From the NCBI GenBank assembly GCA_044432925.1, contig JAWXUE010000003.1, positions 1 through 64,000 of the forward strand: 64,000 nucleotides of DNA, in the 5' to 3' direction. Positions within the stretch are counted from its first letter, which is position 1, and the number at the start of each line of letters is the position of its first letter. Under the pieces are notes generated by a model. The model saw nothing but the letters and a program-made list of their open reading frames with translations, did no database searches and had not been told where the DNA came from. Source of the DNA: JAWXUE01 sp044432925 (GTDB lineage Bacteria; Bacillota_I; Bacilli_A; Acholeplasmatales; Anaeroplasmataceae). Positions 8,899 through 17,122 of the stretch are shown piece after piece. The translations under genes and the position numbers were made by a program.

Positions 8899-9918
8899 TT
8901 ACATTTGTGCGAATTTTTTAACTGTTCTAATTAATTGAGCAGTATATGACATTTCATTGTCATACCAAGTCATAATTTTAACGAATTGTTTACCTTCAAC
9001 AGTCATGATTTGAGTACAGTTTGCATCAAATAATGAACCATAAGTACATCCTACAACGTCAGCTGATACGATTGGATCTTCAGTATATCCTAAAGTTTCG
9101 TTTGAAGCAGCTTTAATAGCAGCATTTACTTGATCAACAGTAACTTCTTTGTTTAATTCAACAACTAAGTCAACAATTGAACCAGTGATTGTTGGAACAC
9201 GTAAAGCAGTTCCATCTAATTTACCGTTTAATTCTGGTAATACTTTACCAACAGCTTTAGCAGCACCTGTAGTAGATGGTACGATATTAGCTGCAGCAGC
9301 ACGTCCACGACGAGCCATAATTCCTTTTGGATGAGCAACGTCTAAGATAGTTTGGTCATTAGTGTAAGCATGAACAGTTGTCATCATACCTTTAACGATA
9401 CCAAAAGTATCATTTAATACTTTAGCAACTGGAGCTAAACAGTTAGTAGTACAAGAAGCACCAGAGATAATTGTTTCTTTACCAGTTAAAGTTGAATCAT
9501 TTACGTTATAAACGATCATAGGAATATTTCCTGAAGTTGGAGCTGAACATACAACTTTTTTAGCTCCTGCTTTAATATGTTTGTCTGCACCTTTATCACC
9601 AGTCTCAGCTAAGAAAATACCAGTACATTCTAAAACTACATCAACACCTAATTTACCCCAAGGTAAATCTTCTGGGTTTCTTTGAGCATAGATTTTAACT
9701 TCTTTACCGTTAACAACGATAGAATCTTCTTTAGTTTCAACAGTTCCTTTGAATTGTCCTTGAGCTGAATCATATTTTAATAAATATGCTAATTGTTTTG
9801 CATCAGTTAAATCGTTGATTGCAACAACATCGAACCCTTCAGTTTCACTCATAAGTCTGAATGCAAGACGTCCAATACGTCCGAATCCATTAATAGCTAC
9901 TTTTACATTTTTTGCCAT
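8899..9918 (-). CDS. gap: Glyceraldehyde-3-phosphate dehydrogenase, type I
   Basis: Glycolytic oxidation of glyceraldehyde-3-phosphate to 1,3-bisphosphoglycerate. 339 aa, the normal length. NAD-binding INGFGRIGR at the N-terminus is followed by the Asp-containing strand (VVAINDLTD) typical of NAD-preferring enzymes. The catalytic Cys lies in SGASCTTNC (about residue 154), and the base His is in TTVHAYTNDQ. It is monocistronic apart from possible read-through into the helicase. It has a strong RBS (AGGAGG) and promoter, and its richer codon choice fits high expression. Confidence 0.98.
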   Translation of the reverse strand: MAKNVKVAINGFGRIGRLAFRLMSETEGFDVVAINDLTDAKQLAYLLKYDSAQGQFKGTVETKEDSIVVNGKEVKIYAQRNPEDLPWGKLGVDVVLECTGIFLAETGDKGADKHIKAGAKKVVCSAPTSGNIPMIVYNVNDSTLTGKETIISGASCTTNCLAPVAKVLNDTFGIVKGMMTTVHAYTNDQTILDVAHPKGIMARRGRAAAANIVPSTTGAAKAVGKVLPELNGKLDGTALRVPTITGSIVDLVVELNKEVTVDQVNAAIKAASNETLGYTEDPIVSADVVGCTYGSLFDANCTQIMTVEGKQFVKIMTWYDNEMSYTAQLIRTVKKFAQM

Positions 9919-9958
9919 TTTTAAATCCTCCTAGTTTTTTTTGATTTTTACAATTTTC

Positions 9959-9987
9959 ATTTTATCATTTTTTGCGATAATGTACAA
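9959..9987 (-). promoter_or_regulatory. gap promoter
   Basis: TTGTAC (9982-9987), 17 nt, TAAAAT (9959-9964) on the minus strand, about 40 nt before the start codon. The opposite direction carries a weaker TATAAT at 10057-10062 for clpP. Confidence 0.65.
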
Positions 9988-10086
9988 GTATTTTAATAAC
10001 TTTTTTGAAAAATTTTTAATCGACTTTAATAAACATTTTATTCAATAAGTAAATTTTATAATATATATAATAAAAGGAGAGATAAA

Positions 10087-10671
10087 ATGGAATTAATTCC
10101 TTATGTAATTGAAAAAACAAATAATGGTGAAAGATCATACGATATTTTTTCTAGATTGTTACAAGATAGAATTATTATGTTAACAGGAGAGGTAACAACT
10201 GAAAAAGCAAATTTAATTGTATCAGAACTATTATATTTAGACTCTATTAGTAATGAAAATATTTACTTATATATTAATAGTCCAGGTGGATTAGTGACAG
10301 CAGGGATGGCAATTTATGACACAATGAATTTCATTACTTCAAATGTTATTACTATATGTTTAGGCTTAGCTGCTTCTATGGGTGCTTTTCTATTATCAAG
10401 TGGTTATAAAAGATATGCTTTATTAAATGCTGAGGTTATGATTCATCAACCATTAGGTGGTGCATCTGGTCAAGCAACAGATGTTTTAATTCATGCCAAA
10501 TGGTTATCATATACTAAAGATAAATTAAATAAAGTTCTTGCTAAAAATACTAATAAACCTATTGAAGTAATTGCTAGAGACACAGAACGAGATAATTTTA
10601 TGTCATCAAAGGAAGCTTTAGACTACGGTTTAATAGATGAAATTATTACTACTAAAGACTCAATAAAATAA
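10087..10671 (+). CDS. clpP: ATP-dependent Clp protease proteolytic subunit
   Basis: Serine peptidase that forms the tetradecameric ClpP barrel and degrades substrates fed by Clp ATPases. 194 aa. Catalytic triad: Ser97 in AASMGA, His120 in MIHQP and Asp169 in DTERDNF. The N-terminus MELIPYVIE is the usual axial-loop start. The RBS is AAAGGAGAG, 6 nt from ATG. It is a single gene closed by a terminator at 10676-10703 and divergent from gap. No CtsR-type operator was recognised. Confidence 0.97.
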   Translation: MELIPYVIEKTNNGERSYDIFSRLLQDRIIMLTGEVTTEKANLIVSELLYLDSISNENIYLYINSPGGLVTAGMAIYDTMNFITSNVITICLGLAASMGAFLLSSGYKRYALLNAEVMIHQPLGGASGQATDVLIHAKWLSYTKDKLNKVLAKNTNKPIEVIARDTERDNFMSSKEALDYGLIDEIITTKDSIK

Positions 10672-10675
10672 TATA

Positions 10676-10703
10676 AGCCCCATCAAAATTGATGGAGCTT
10701 TTT
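10676..10703 (+). terminator. clpP terminator
   Basis: An imperfect 11-bp stem (AGCCCCATCAA with TTGATGGAGCT, one mismatch) is followed by TTTTTC. It may also work on the minus strand for the converging ABC operon. Confidence 0.8.
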
Positions 10704-10707
10704 CTTA

Positions 10708-11577
10708 TTATAATACAGCATCTAAGAATTTAATTAATTTTTCATCTTTAGGATTATCAAATACTTCAGTTGGAGTACCTTGTTCTTTAATAATACCATC
10801 AGCCATAAATACTACTTTATCTGATACTTCTTTAGCAAATCCCATTTCATGTGTAACTATAATTAAAGTTATCCCACTATGAGCTAATTCTTTAATAACA
10901 TTTAATACTTCTTTTACCATTTCAGGGTCTAGTGCACTTGTTGGTTCATCAAACAGTAAAACCTCTGGATTCATTGCTAAACCTCTAATAATACTTAGTC
11001 TTTGTTGTTGTCCACCAGACAAACCTTTTACTTTAGAATCTTTTTTATCAAATAAATCTACTTTTTTTAATAATTTAAATGCTTTTTCATTTGCTTCTTC
11101 TTGTGTCATTAAACCTAAAGTTACAGGAGCTATAGTAATATTTTCTAAAACAGATAAATTTTTAAATATATTAAAACTTTGGAAAACCATACCAACTTTT
11201 TGTCTATAGATATTTATTTCTTTTTCTAACTCTTTTACTTTTTTACTGGTAATAACATCTTGTTTCTTAACTTCAGCTTTTAATTTTTTTGTTACATTTT
11301 TAACTTCTGACTTATCTGATAAAGTAGTAATATCTTTTGATAATTTAGAAATTAACTCATGATCAGTATCAATATTAAATATTTCTTCATTATTAAATGA
11401 AATACAACCATTTTGTGGTATCTCTAATAAATTAACACATCTTAATAAAGTGGATTTACCACTTCCAGACGCTCCAATAATAGAAATTACTTCACCTTGT
11501 TTAATTTCTAAATCAATACCTTTTAAAACTTGAAGAGTCCCAAAATTTTTATATAATTCTTTTATTACAATTGACAT
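10708..11577 (-). CDS. Amino-acid ABC transporter ATP-binding protein with internal insertion
   Basis: GlnQ/ArtP-type ATPase that energises the adjacent permease. Walker A GASGSGKS (about 44-51), Q-loop VFQSFN, signature LSGGQQQR, Walker B VLLFDEPTSALD and switch His VTHEMG are all present. It has 289 aa against about 240 for the family: a charged, lysine-rich, probably helical stretch at about residues 70-122 is inserted between Walker A and the Q-loop. The ATG lies 2 nt after the permease stop. It is the last gene of the T-box (Arg) operon, so arginine uptake is inferred. Confidence 0.95.
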   Translation of the reverse strand: MSIVIKELYKNFGTLQVLKGIDLEIKQGEVISIIGASGSGKSTLLRCVNLLEIPQNGCISFNNEEIFNIDTDHELISKLSKDITTLSDKSEVKNVTKKLKAEVKKQDVITSKKVKELEKEINIYRQKVGMVFQSFNIFKNLSVLENITIAPVTLGLMTQEEANEKAFKLLKKVDLFDKKDSKVKGLSGGQQQRLSIIRGLAMNPEVLLFDEPTSALDPEMVKEVLNVIKELAHSGITLIIVTHEMGFAKEVSDKVVFMADGIIKEQGTPTEVFDNPKDEKLIKFLDAVL

Positions 11578-11579
11578 AA

Positions 11580-12224
11580 TTAGGCCTCCATTCTTTTCTC
11601 AGCAAAAGAAATTAATTTCGTTACAGAGAAAGTTAATCCAAAATAAATAACAGCAATAACAATATATGGCTCTAAAGATAAATAAGTTAGAGAAGTTATA
11701 TTATTTTTTATTGTCATTAAATCTCCTATGAAAAATACTGAAGCTAGTGAAGTTTCTTTAATTAACATAACAAACTCATTTCCTAAAGCAGGAGAAATCT
11801 TCTTAATCGCTTGAGGGAATATTATTTTTTTCATTGTTTGAAATTTAGATAACCCTAAACTTCTTGCTGCTTCGTATTGACCTTTATCAATACCTTCAAT
11901 ACCAGCTCTAATTATTTCACTAACATAAGCCCCACTATTAATAATTAACGCAACTACTACACTTAAATAAGGTGGCCAAGATTTTGGTGCTGTTAAATAT
12001 ATAAGCCATAATAATAAAAGTAAAGGAATACCTCTAATAAGTTCTACATATGCACCAAAAATAAATTTCAAAGGTTTAACATCACTTTTTCTAAATAATA
12101 ATACTATCAAACCTAATATTGTTCCAAATAATACAGTTAATACACTTAATGATATTGTAACCCACGTACCTTCTAAAAATAAAAGCCAGTATCTTGATAC
12201 AATTTTTATAATATTTTCTAACAT
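11580..12224 (-). CDS. Amino-acid ABC transporter permease
   Basis: 214 aa HisM/GlnP-type membrane subunit with about five hydrophobic helices. The family signature between helices is present (ELIRGIPLLLLLW and the EAA loop EAARSLGLSKFQTMKKIIFPQ), as is the NEFVMLIKETSLAS segment. It forms the channel and contacts the ATPase downstream. It starts 10 nt after the binding-protein stop. The predicted substrate is arginine, from the T-box specifier (inference). Confidence 0.95.
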   Translation of the reverse strand: MLENIIKIVSRYWLLFLEGTWVTISLSVLTVLFGTILGLIVLLFRKSDVKPLKFIFGAYVELIRGIPLLLLLWLIYLTAPKSWPPYLSVVVALIINSGAYVSEIIRAGIEGIDKGQYEAARSLGLSKFQTMKKIIFPQAIKKISPALGNEFVMLIKETSLASVFFIGDLMTIKNNITSLTYLSLEPYIVIAVIYFGLTFSVTKLISFAEKRMEA

Positions 12225-12234
12225 ATATTAATCC

Positions 12235-13101
12235 TTAGAATGAGATGAAATCAGCATATTCTTGATATTCTACTAACCATTGCCCATAAGTATTATTATC
12301 AAACGCAATAATCGCTTTATTAATATATTCTACTAAAGGACTATCTTTTATTAATAATCCCATTGTACCATATTCTAATACACTAAATTCAAAAATATCA
12401 CTACTAACAATAACTAAATCTTCATTTGCAGCAACGATTGCTAAAGCTGAAGTATATGATGATGCTAAGAATTGCACATTCCCATTTTTTAATAAAGTAA
12501 CTCCATCAGCAATTGCAGCAATTGTTTGAATATTAACACTATCTAATTGTGACTCAACTAATTCATATTGTAAAGATGCATTTTGAGCAGCAACCTTTAC
12601 ATTAGAACTATTAATATCTTCAAGAGATGTATAACTATTAACATCACTTTTTTGCATAACTAAAACTTGACCACCATCACCTGAATTATAATATGTTTCA
12701 GTGAATGTATAAAACTCTTCTCTTGATGCTTTATAAGTTAGACCTGAAAATATAACATCAATTGATTTATTATCTAAAGAAGCTGTTAAACCATCAAATG
12801 CTACTTCTTTAAACTCTAATTCTAATCCTAATGATTGCGCAACATACATTGCAATAGCAGATTCACTTCCTTGAAATTTACTTAATCCTGTTAATTCAGC
12901 ATCTAAAAAACTATATGGTGCATAATCTGGTGATGTACCTACTATTAATTTTCCTTCTTCTACTAAAATCCCTTTTGGAACTGTTACATTTTGAGAATAA
13001 TCAAATGATGTAAAATCAATTAATCCTTCTCTATTTACTTCACAACCTGTTAAACCAATAATACTTCCTACTAATAAACCTAAACATAATATTTTTTTCA
13101 T
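12235..13101 (-). CDS. Amino-acid ABC transporter substrate-binding lipoprotein
   Basis: 288 aa. A signal peptide ends in the lipobox LTGC (Cys20), so the protein is tethered outside the membrane. The family-3 binding-protein fold is recognisable from LIVGTSPDYAPYSF, KEVAFDGLTASL and DVIFSGLT. It captures a polar amino acid for the permease downstream. It lies 1 nt after the M20 gene, in the Arg-specific T-box operon. Arginine or a related cationic amino acid is the likely ligand. Confidence 0.94.
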   Translation of the reverse strand: MKKILCLGLLVGSIIGLTGCEVNREGLIDFTSFDYSQNVTVPKGILVEEGKLIVGTSPDYAPYSFLDAELTGLSKFQGSESAIAMYVAQSLGLELEFKEVAFDGLTASLDNKSIDVIFSGLTYKASREEFYTFTETYYNSGDGGQVLVMQKSDVNSYTSLEDINSSNVKVAAQNASLQYELVESQLDSVNIQTIAAIADGVTLLKNGNVQFLASSYTSALAIVAANEDLVIVSSDIFEFSVLEYGTMGLLIKDSPLVEYINKAIIAFDNNTYGQWLVEYQEYADFISF

Positions 13102-13102
13102 T

Positions 13103-14245
13103 TTAAAACTCTCCTTTTATTTTCTCTAATAATTTTTTATCTATAATACATTCTAATCCTAAATATGCTAAACATATAGCACCATTAATTAATGCATCTT
13201 TACCTATATCACTTACTGTACAAGAAGCAAATTCAACACTATGTCCTAAAACATCATTATCACAAATTTTTATATTTCCTTGTACTGTTGGGCAACGATA
13301 AGAAGTAGCTCCTACATCTGTACTTCCAGCAGGTATTTCATTAACACCTTCTGTAACTAACCCTTGTTCTTCCATAATTAATTTTAATTTATCTGCTAAA
13401 GCATAATTTATTTTTGTATCTTCATAAACACACTCATAAATTGAATCTACAACTGTACAACCACTTGCTTGTGCACATGACTTTGCAATGTTTTTGGCTT
13501 TTTCTACTAACTCTTTGGCATAAGCAATAGTAGGTGCTCTAAAATAGTAATCTGCTTTAGCATATGGAGGTATAACATTTGCTGCTGTACCACCATTAGT
13601 AATTACTCCATGTATAAATGTACCTGGTTTTGCAAATTGTCTTAACATATTAATTGTTTGATATGTTGAGACACAAGCATCTAATGCACTTGCCCCTTCA
13701 TATGGTCTACAACCATGAGCACTTTTACCATGAAACTCAAATCTAATTGGTACTATTGCAGAAGACCGTGACCCAACTCCATTTTTACTAGATGGATGAA
13801 ACATCATACAAACATCCATATCATCAAATACATTTTTTTCAGCCATTAATACTTTTCCACCAAAATTCTCTTCTGCTGGGGTACCAAAAACATGAATACT
13901 TCCACCAACTTCATCAATAACTTCTTTTAATGCTATTGCTGATAGTATAGATGTAACTCCTATTAAATTGTGACCACAACCATGACCAATATCAGGTAGA
14001 GCATCATATTCACAAAGGTAACCTATTTTAGGACCTTCTTTTTTACTTTTGTACTCGCCTAAAAAATCTGTTTCTAAAACATATGGATGTTTAGTATCAA
14101 ATCCATACTTAACTAATAAATCGGCTAATAGTTTTGAACCATACACTTCTTCATTTCCTATTTCCGGATGATCATATAAATCTTTTACACATACATGAAA
14201 CTCTTTTGATAATTCATTTACTCTCTTTTTAATAATATCTTTCAT
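13103..14245 (-). CDS. M20 family amidohydrolase / peptidase
   Basis: 380 aa zinc amidohydrolase of the M20D (AbgB/YxeP-like) type. It has the metal motif GHGCGHN, the catalytic and metal-binding PAEENFGGK, and a dimerisation domain beginning near GVGSRSSAIVPIRFEFHGKSAHG; another metal ligand is likely in the C-terminal SVEFA region. It probably frees an amino acid from an N-acyl or amide precursor in the cytoplasm. It is the first gene of the T-box operon with an amino-acid ABC transporter, which suggests import and hydrolysis of arginine conjugates (inference). The start is supported by AAGGGGGG. Confidence 0.92.
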   Translation of the reverse strand: MKDIIKKRVNELSKEFHVCVKDLYDHPEIGNEEVYGSKLLADLLVKYGFDTKHPYVLETDFLGEYKSKKEGPKIGYLCEYDALPDIGHGCGHNLIGVTSILSAIALKEVIDEVGGSIHVFGTPAEENFGGKVLMAEKNVFDDMDVCMMFHPSSKNGVGSRSSAIVPIRFEFHGKSAHGCRPYEGASALDACVSTYQTINMLRQFAKPGTFIHGVITNGGTAANVIPPYAKADYYFRAPTIAYAKELVEKAKNIAKSCAQASGCTVVDSIYECVYEDTKINYALADKLKLIMEEQGLVTEGVNEIPAGSTDVGATSYRCPTVQGNIKICDNDVLGHSVEFASCTVSDIGKDALINGAICLAYLGLECIIDKKLLEKIKGEF

Positions 14246-14261
14246 AACTAATTCCCCCCTT

Positions 14262-14575
14262 AAAAAAAATGCCTCTTGTATTTAAACAAGAGACGAAAAA
14301 TTTCCGTGGTACCACTCTAATTGTTAGTATCTAAATATAGTAATATCGTTATAAAAAAAATCCCTTGCATTAAATGCAAGAGACGAATATTATCGCGGTA
14401 CCACTCTTATTGTTAGATTATACTAACCACTTTATCTTTAACGCAGAGATACGGTTATCTTTTAATAACTTCTCAAAAGGTACGTTTCAATTATCCTTGT
14501 ATTTACTAGACTCACACCAACTCTAGTTCGCTGAAAAATAGTTATAATTTACTTTCCTTTATCTTCGAATATAAA
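14262..14575 (-). promoter_or_regulatory. T-box riboswitch, specifier CGU (Arg), with duplicated antiterminator/terminator
   Basis: On the minus strand the lower Stem I pairs AAAGG (14556-14560) with CCTTT. The specifier loop reads GAAA-CGT-A, with the CGT triplet at 14482-14484, in the same frame as GAAA-TAC-A in the tyrS T-box of this window. The apical GTTGGTG element follows. Two T-box motifs AGAGTGGTACC occur, at 14394-14407 and 14314-14329. Each is preceded by a small TTAG/CTAA stem and followed by a strong hairpin and T run (14353-14389 and 14262-14299). Only one Stem I exists, so this is a partially doubled T-box. Uncharged tRNA-Arg should allow read-through of both terminators. Confidence 0.9.
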
Positions 14576-14578
14576 TAT

Positions 14579-14607
14579 ATTATAAAACCAATACTTTGAT
14601 ATGTCAA
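14579..14607 (-). promoter_or_regulatory. Consensus promoter of the Arg T-box operon
   Basis: TTGACA (14602-14607), 17 nt, TATAAT (14579-14584) on the minus strand: a perfect sigma-70 consensus just upstream of T-box Stem I. Stretch 14246-14675 holds only the leader, its two terminators and this promoter. Confidence 0.85.
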
Positions 14608-14675
14608 CTATTTTTTGAAATATTTTTCAAAATATTACAATATCTAAATAACCTTTTATTAACAACGTTTTTTTA

Positions 14676-15449
14676 TTATAAAAAAGATTTATTTACTCTG
14701 TTTACAAAATTAATTTCTGAATTATATGCTAGTCTTACTTTTCTATTACTTAATTTTACTTCTAGACTTTTAAACGAGTCAACTCTATGAGATTTATTGT
14801 CATAAGTAAATAATCCAAACTCTGAGTTACCTTTGATTAAAATTTTTCTATCTACACTTAGTAATAATGAACTTTGTAAAGTTTTATAAGAATTAGAGTT
14901 TATCCCAGCAATCTCAGTGACTTGTATACACGGTATATTATGATCTATTACTGCTCCACCTAATGATTTATTATATCCTGTTGAACCTAGAGGCGTAGAA
15001 ATACACAATCCTCCACCTCTAAATGTTTCAAGTATCTTCTCATCAACTACTACATCAAGTGTTATCATATTAGGTGCTGATGTTATTGTTACTTCATTTA
15101 AAGCAATTCCTGTTTTAATACCATCATTAGATTCAAACTTGTATTCTAATAAAGAATGTTCTTCTACTTGTATTTTATCGCTATTATTTAATAAATCAAT
15201 TATATCATTTACATCATCTTTTTTATAATTAGTTAAAAATCCAAGATGACCAGTATGAATACCAAATATAATAACATTATCTAATATATCGCTATATTGA
15301 TGAATAGCTCTTAAAATAGTGCCATCTCCACCAATTACTATAATAATATCAGGATTATTTTCATCTTCTTTTAATTGTAATTTCTTACTTATAACTTTTT
15401 GCAAATCTTTACTATCCGCACAATCTTTAGATATTATTGTATATGTCAT
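14676..15449 (-). CDS. nadK: NAD kinase
   Basis: Makes NADP from NAD with ATP or polyphosphate. 257 aa from the chosen ATG. Motif GGDG (VIGGDGTILRAIH) near residue 50 and the glycine-rich block STPLGSTGYNKSLGG are intact, followed by TEIAGINS. A GTG 9 nt upstream (15458) would extend the frame, but AGAGGTG lies there as the RBS, so ATG at 15449 is preferred. It is divergent from the CYTH gene. The short C-terminus is normal for Firmicutes. Confidence 0.96.
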   Translation of the reverse strand: MTYTIISKDCADSKDLQKVISKKLQLKEDENNPDIIIVIGGDGTILRAIHQYSDILDNVIIFGIHTGHLGFLTNYKKDDVNDIIDLLNNSDKIQVEEHSLLEYKFESNDGIKTGIALNEVTITSAPNMITLDVVVDEKILETFRGGGLCISTPLGSTGYNKSLGGAVIDHNIPCIQVTEIAGINSNSYKTLQSSLLLSVDRKILIKGNSEFGLFTYDNKSHRVDSFKSLEVKLSNRKVRLAYNSEINFVNRVNKSFL

Positions 15450-15537
15450 AAAGATCACCTCTTTCTCTTATTAATATTTTATCATAACTATATATATTTT
15501 AGAAGAATTATTGTATAATATATATGGGTGATATTTT

Positions 15538-16089
15538 ATGAGGCAAAATTTAGAAATTGAATTTAAATCGGCAATTACAAAAGAAAAGTATGAAGAATTA
15601 TTAAAACATTTCAATTTAGAGAATAATGTTTTTAAACAAACTAATCATTACTTTGATACTGAAGACTTAAATTTATCTACAAATAAAATAGTGTTAAGAA
15701 TAAGACAAAAAGGAGATAAGTTTAAATTAACTTCTAAGTCACATTCTGAAGATGGTGCACTTGAGACTCATCTAATAATAAGTGAGGCTGAGGCTTCAAA
15801 AATGTTTATGGATGGTTTTGATGCAAAGTTAATTAATATCCCGCACTTTGTTCATAAAGTTTGTGAACTATCAACTCATAGAATAAGTACAGTATATAAA
15901 AATGGAGTAATCTTCTTTGATAAATCTATTTATTATGGAAAAACAGATTATGAAATTGAATTTGAAGCAGACTCATTAGAACAGGGTTTAAAAGATTTCG
16001 AGTCATTCTTAAAAGAATATAATATAAATTTAGTTCCTTCTCTTAGTAAAAGTAAAAGAGCATACGAACAATTATTAAAACAAAAGTAA
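15538..16089 (+). CDS. CYTH-domain protein (triphosphate tunnel metalloenzyme, YjbK-like)
   Basis: 183 aa. The hallmark E-x-E-x-K motif appears at residues 6-10 (EIEFK), followed by the alternating charged strands of the tunnel (RIRQKGDKFKLTSK, DYEIEFEAD). Such proteins hydrolyse inorganic triphosphate or related substrates with a divalent metal; adenylate cyclase activity is unlikely. It is probably cotranscribed with spx (11-nt gap) and divergent from nadK, a neighbourhood similar to the Bacillus yjb region. The exact substrate is unknown. The RBS is GGGTGAT. Confidence 0.9.
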   Translation: MRQNLEIEFKSAITKEKYEELLKHFNLENNVFKQTNHYFDTEDLNLSTNKIVLRIRQKGDKFKLTSKSHSEDGALETHLIISEAEASKMFMDGFDAKLINIPHFVHKVCELSTHRISTVYKNGVIFFDKSIYYGKTDYEIEFEADSLEQGLKDFESFLKEYNINLVPSLSKSKRAYEQLLKQK

Positions 16090-16100
16090 GGAGTTTACAT

Positions 16101-16538
16101 ATGATAAAAATTTACACTACTCCAAGTTGTGCTAGTTGTAGAAAGGCCAAAAAGTGGTTTGAAGAACATAATATAACTTATCAAGAAAAAAATATTTTTA
16201 CACATCCTATTACAAAATCAGATATTAAAGCTATTTTAGAAAACTCTGAGAATGGATATGATGATATTATTTCTTTAAGATCAAAAGTCATTAAAGATAA
16301 TAATCTAGATATTCAAGATATGAAAACAAGTGAACTTGAAACATTAATATTAGAAAATCCAAGTATACTAAAAAGACCTATTATAATAGATAATAGAAAA
16401 TTTCAAGTAGGATATAATGATGAGGAGATAAGAGTATTTATCCCTAGGGAATTAAGAAAAATTAGTTTGTGTCATTGCGATGAGTTACCTAAAGATTGTC
16501 CTTATCAAGAAGCATTAAAAAATATGAAAATAGAATAA
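16101..16538 (+). CDS. spx: Spx/ArsC-family transcriptional regulator with extra C-terminal cysteines
   Basis: 145 aa. The redox switch is CxxC (Cys10, Cys13 in PSCASCRKAKKW). The region NIFTHPITKSDIKAIL, the NGYDDIISLRS turn (matching the Gly that contacts RNA polymerase alpha-CTD in B. subtilis Spx), and LKRPIIIDNRKFQVGYNDEEIRVF place it with Spx rather than arsenate reductase. It binds RNA polymerase under thiol stress. After the usual end there is a tail LCHCDELPKDC with three further cysteines, not typical of Spx. The RBS is AAGGAG, and a terminator at 16541-16567 closes the unit. Confidence 0.93.
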   Translation: MIKIYTTPSCASCRKAKKWFEEHNITYQEKNIFTHPITKSDIKAILENSENGYDDIISLRSKVIKDNNLDIQDMKTSELETLILENPSILKRPIIIDNRKFQVGYNDEEIRVFIPRELRKISLCHCDELPKDCPYQEALKNMKIE

Positions 16539-16540
16539 AA

Positions 16541-16567
16541 ATGAAAGTGTACGCTTTCATTTTTTTA
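16541..16567 (+). terminator. Terminator after spx
   Basis: The stem ATGAAAG / CTTTCAT, with a small loop, is followed by TTTTTT. Confidence 0.8.
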
Positions 16568-16590
16568 TTATAAAATCTTGTTATTTTCTT

Positions 16591-16619
16591 TTGCATACTA
16601 GTTCTTTTTATGGTATAAT
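16591..16619 (+). promoter_or_regulatory. Promoter of the HD hydrolase gene
   Basis: TTGCAT (16591-16596), 17 nt, TATAAT (16614-16619) with an extended TG. It lies 27 nt upstream of the start codon. Confidence 0.75.
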
Positions 16620-16646
16620 AATCTAAATAAAAAGGAGGGTTTTTAT

Positions 16647-17087
16647 ATGAAATATATGTTTATATCAGAAAATAAATTAAAACATTCATTAGCTGTTGCG
16701 CGTTACATGCAAAAATACGCTGTAGAACATTTCTTAGATGAAAAGTTAGGTCAAGAGTTATTTGTTTTAGGTTATTTACATGACATCGGTGAAGAGTTTA
16801 CAGAAACTAAAGAAGAGCATAACGTTGTTGGGGGATTACTTCTTAAAGAACAAAAATATAAGTATTGGAAAGAGGTTTATTATCACGGTAATCCAAAAGC
16901 TGAATATTCTTCACTTGCATTACAAATACTAAATTTAGCTGAATTATGCATCAATTCTGATGGTTCATTTATCGGTATTGATACTAAATTAGCTATGTTA
17001 AGAGAGAAGTTTGGAGAGACTTCTGTTCAATATATTAACAGTTTAGCATTAGCAAATAAAGTTAGAGGAAAACTTCCAAGAAAATAA
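16647..17087 (+). CDS. HD-domain phosphohydrolase-like protein
   Basis: 146 aa. The His-Asp pair of the HD superfamily is in LGYLHDIGEEF, with upstream His residues (KHSLAVARYM) and a downstream YYHGNP that could complete the metal site. It probably hydrolyses a nucleotide or phosphoester; the substrate cannot be read from sequence. It is a single gene with its own promoter and RBS AGGAGG. A bidirectional terminator at 17092-17120 separates it from the converging opp operon. Confidence 0.85.
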   Translation: MKYMFISENKLKHSLAVARYMQKYAVEHFLDEKLGQELFVLGYLHDIGEEFTETKEEHNVVGGLLLKEQKYKYWKEVYYHGNPKAEYSSLALQILNLAELCINSDGSFIGIDTKLAMLREKFGETSVQYINSLALANKVRGKLPRK

Positions 17088-17091
17088 TAAA

Positions 17092-17120
17092 AAAGAACTT
17101 TCTAAATAAGAAAGTTCTTT
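17092..17120 (+). terminator. Bidirectional terminator between HD gene and opp operon
   Basis: A perfect 12-bp stem (17092-17103 with 17109-17120, 5-nt loop) has A runs on one side and T runs on the other, so it can end transcription from both directions. Confidence 0.85.
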
Positions 17121-17122
17121 TT

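Noticed and set aside
14262..14575. Two independent tandem T-boxes
   Set aside because: Only one Stem I and one specifier loop are visible, and just about 25 nt separate the first terminator from the second stem III.
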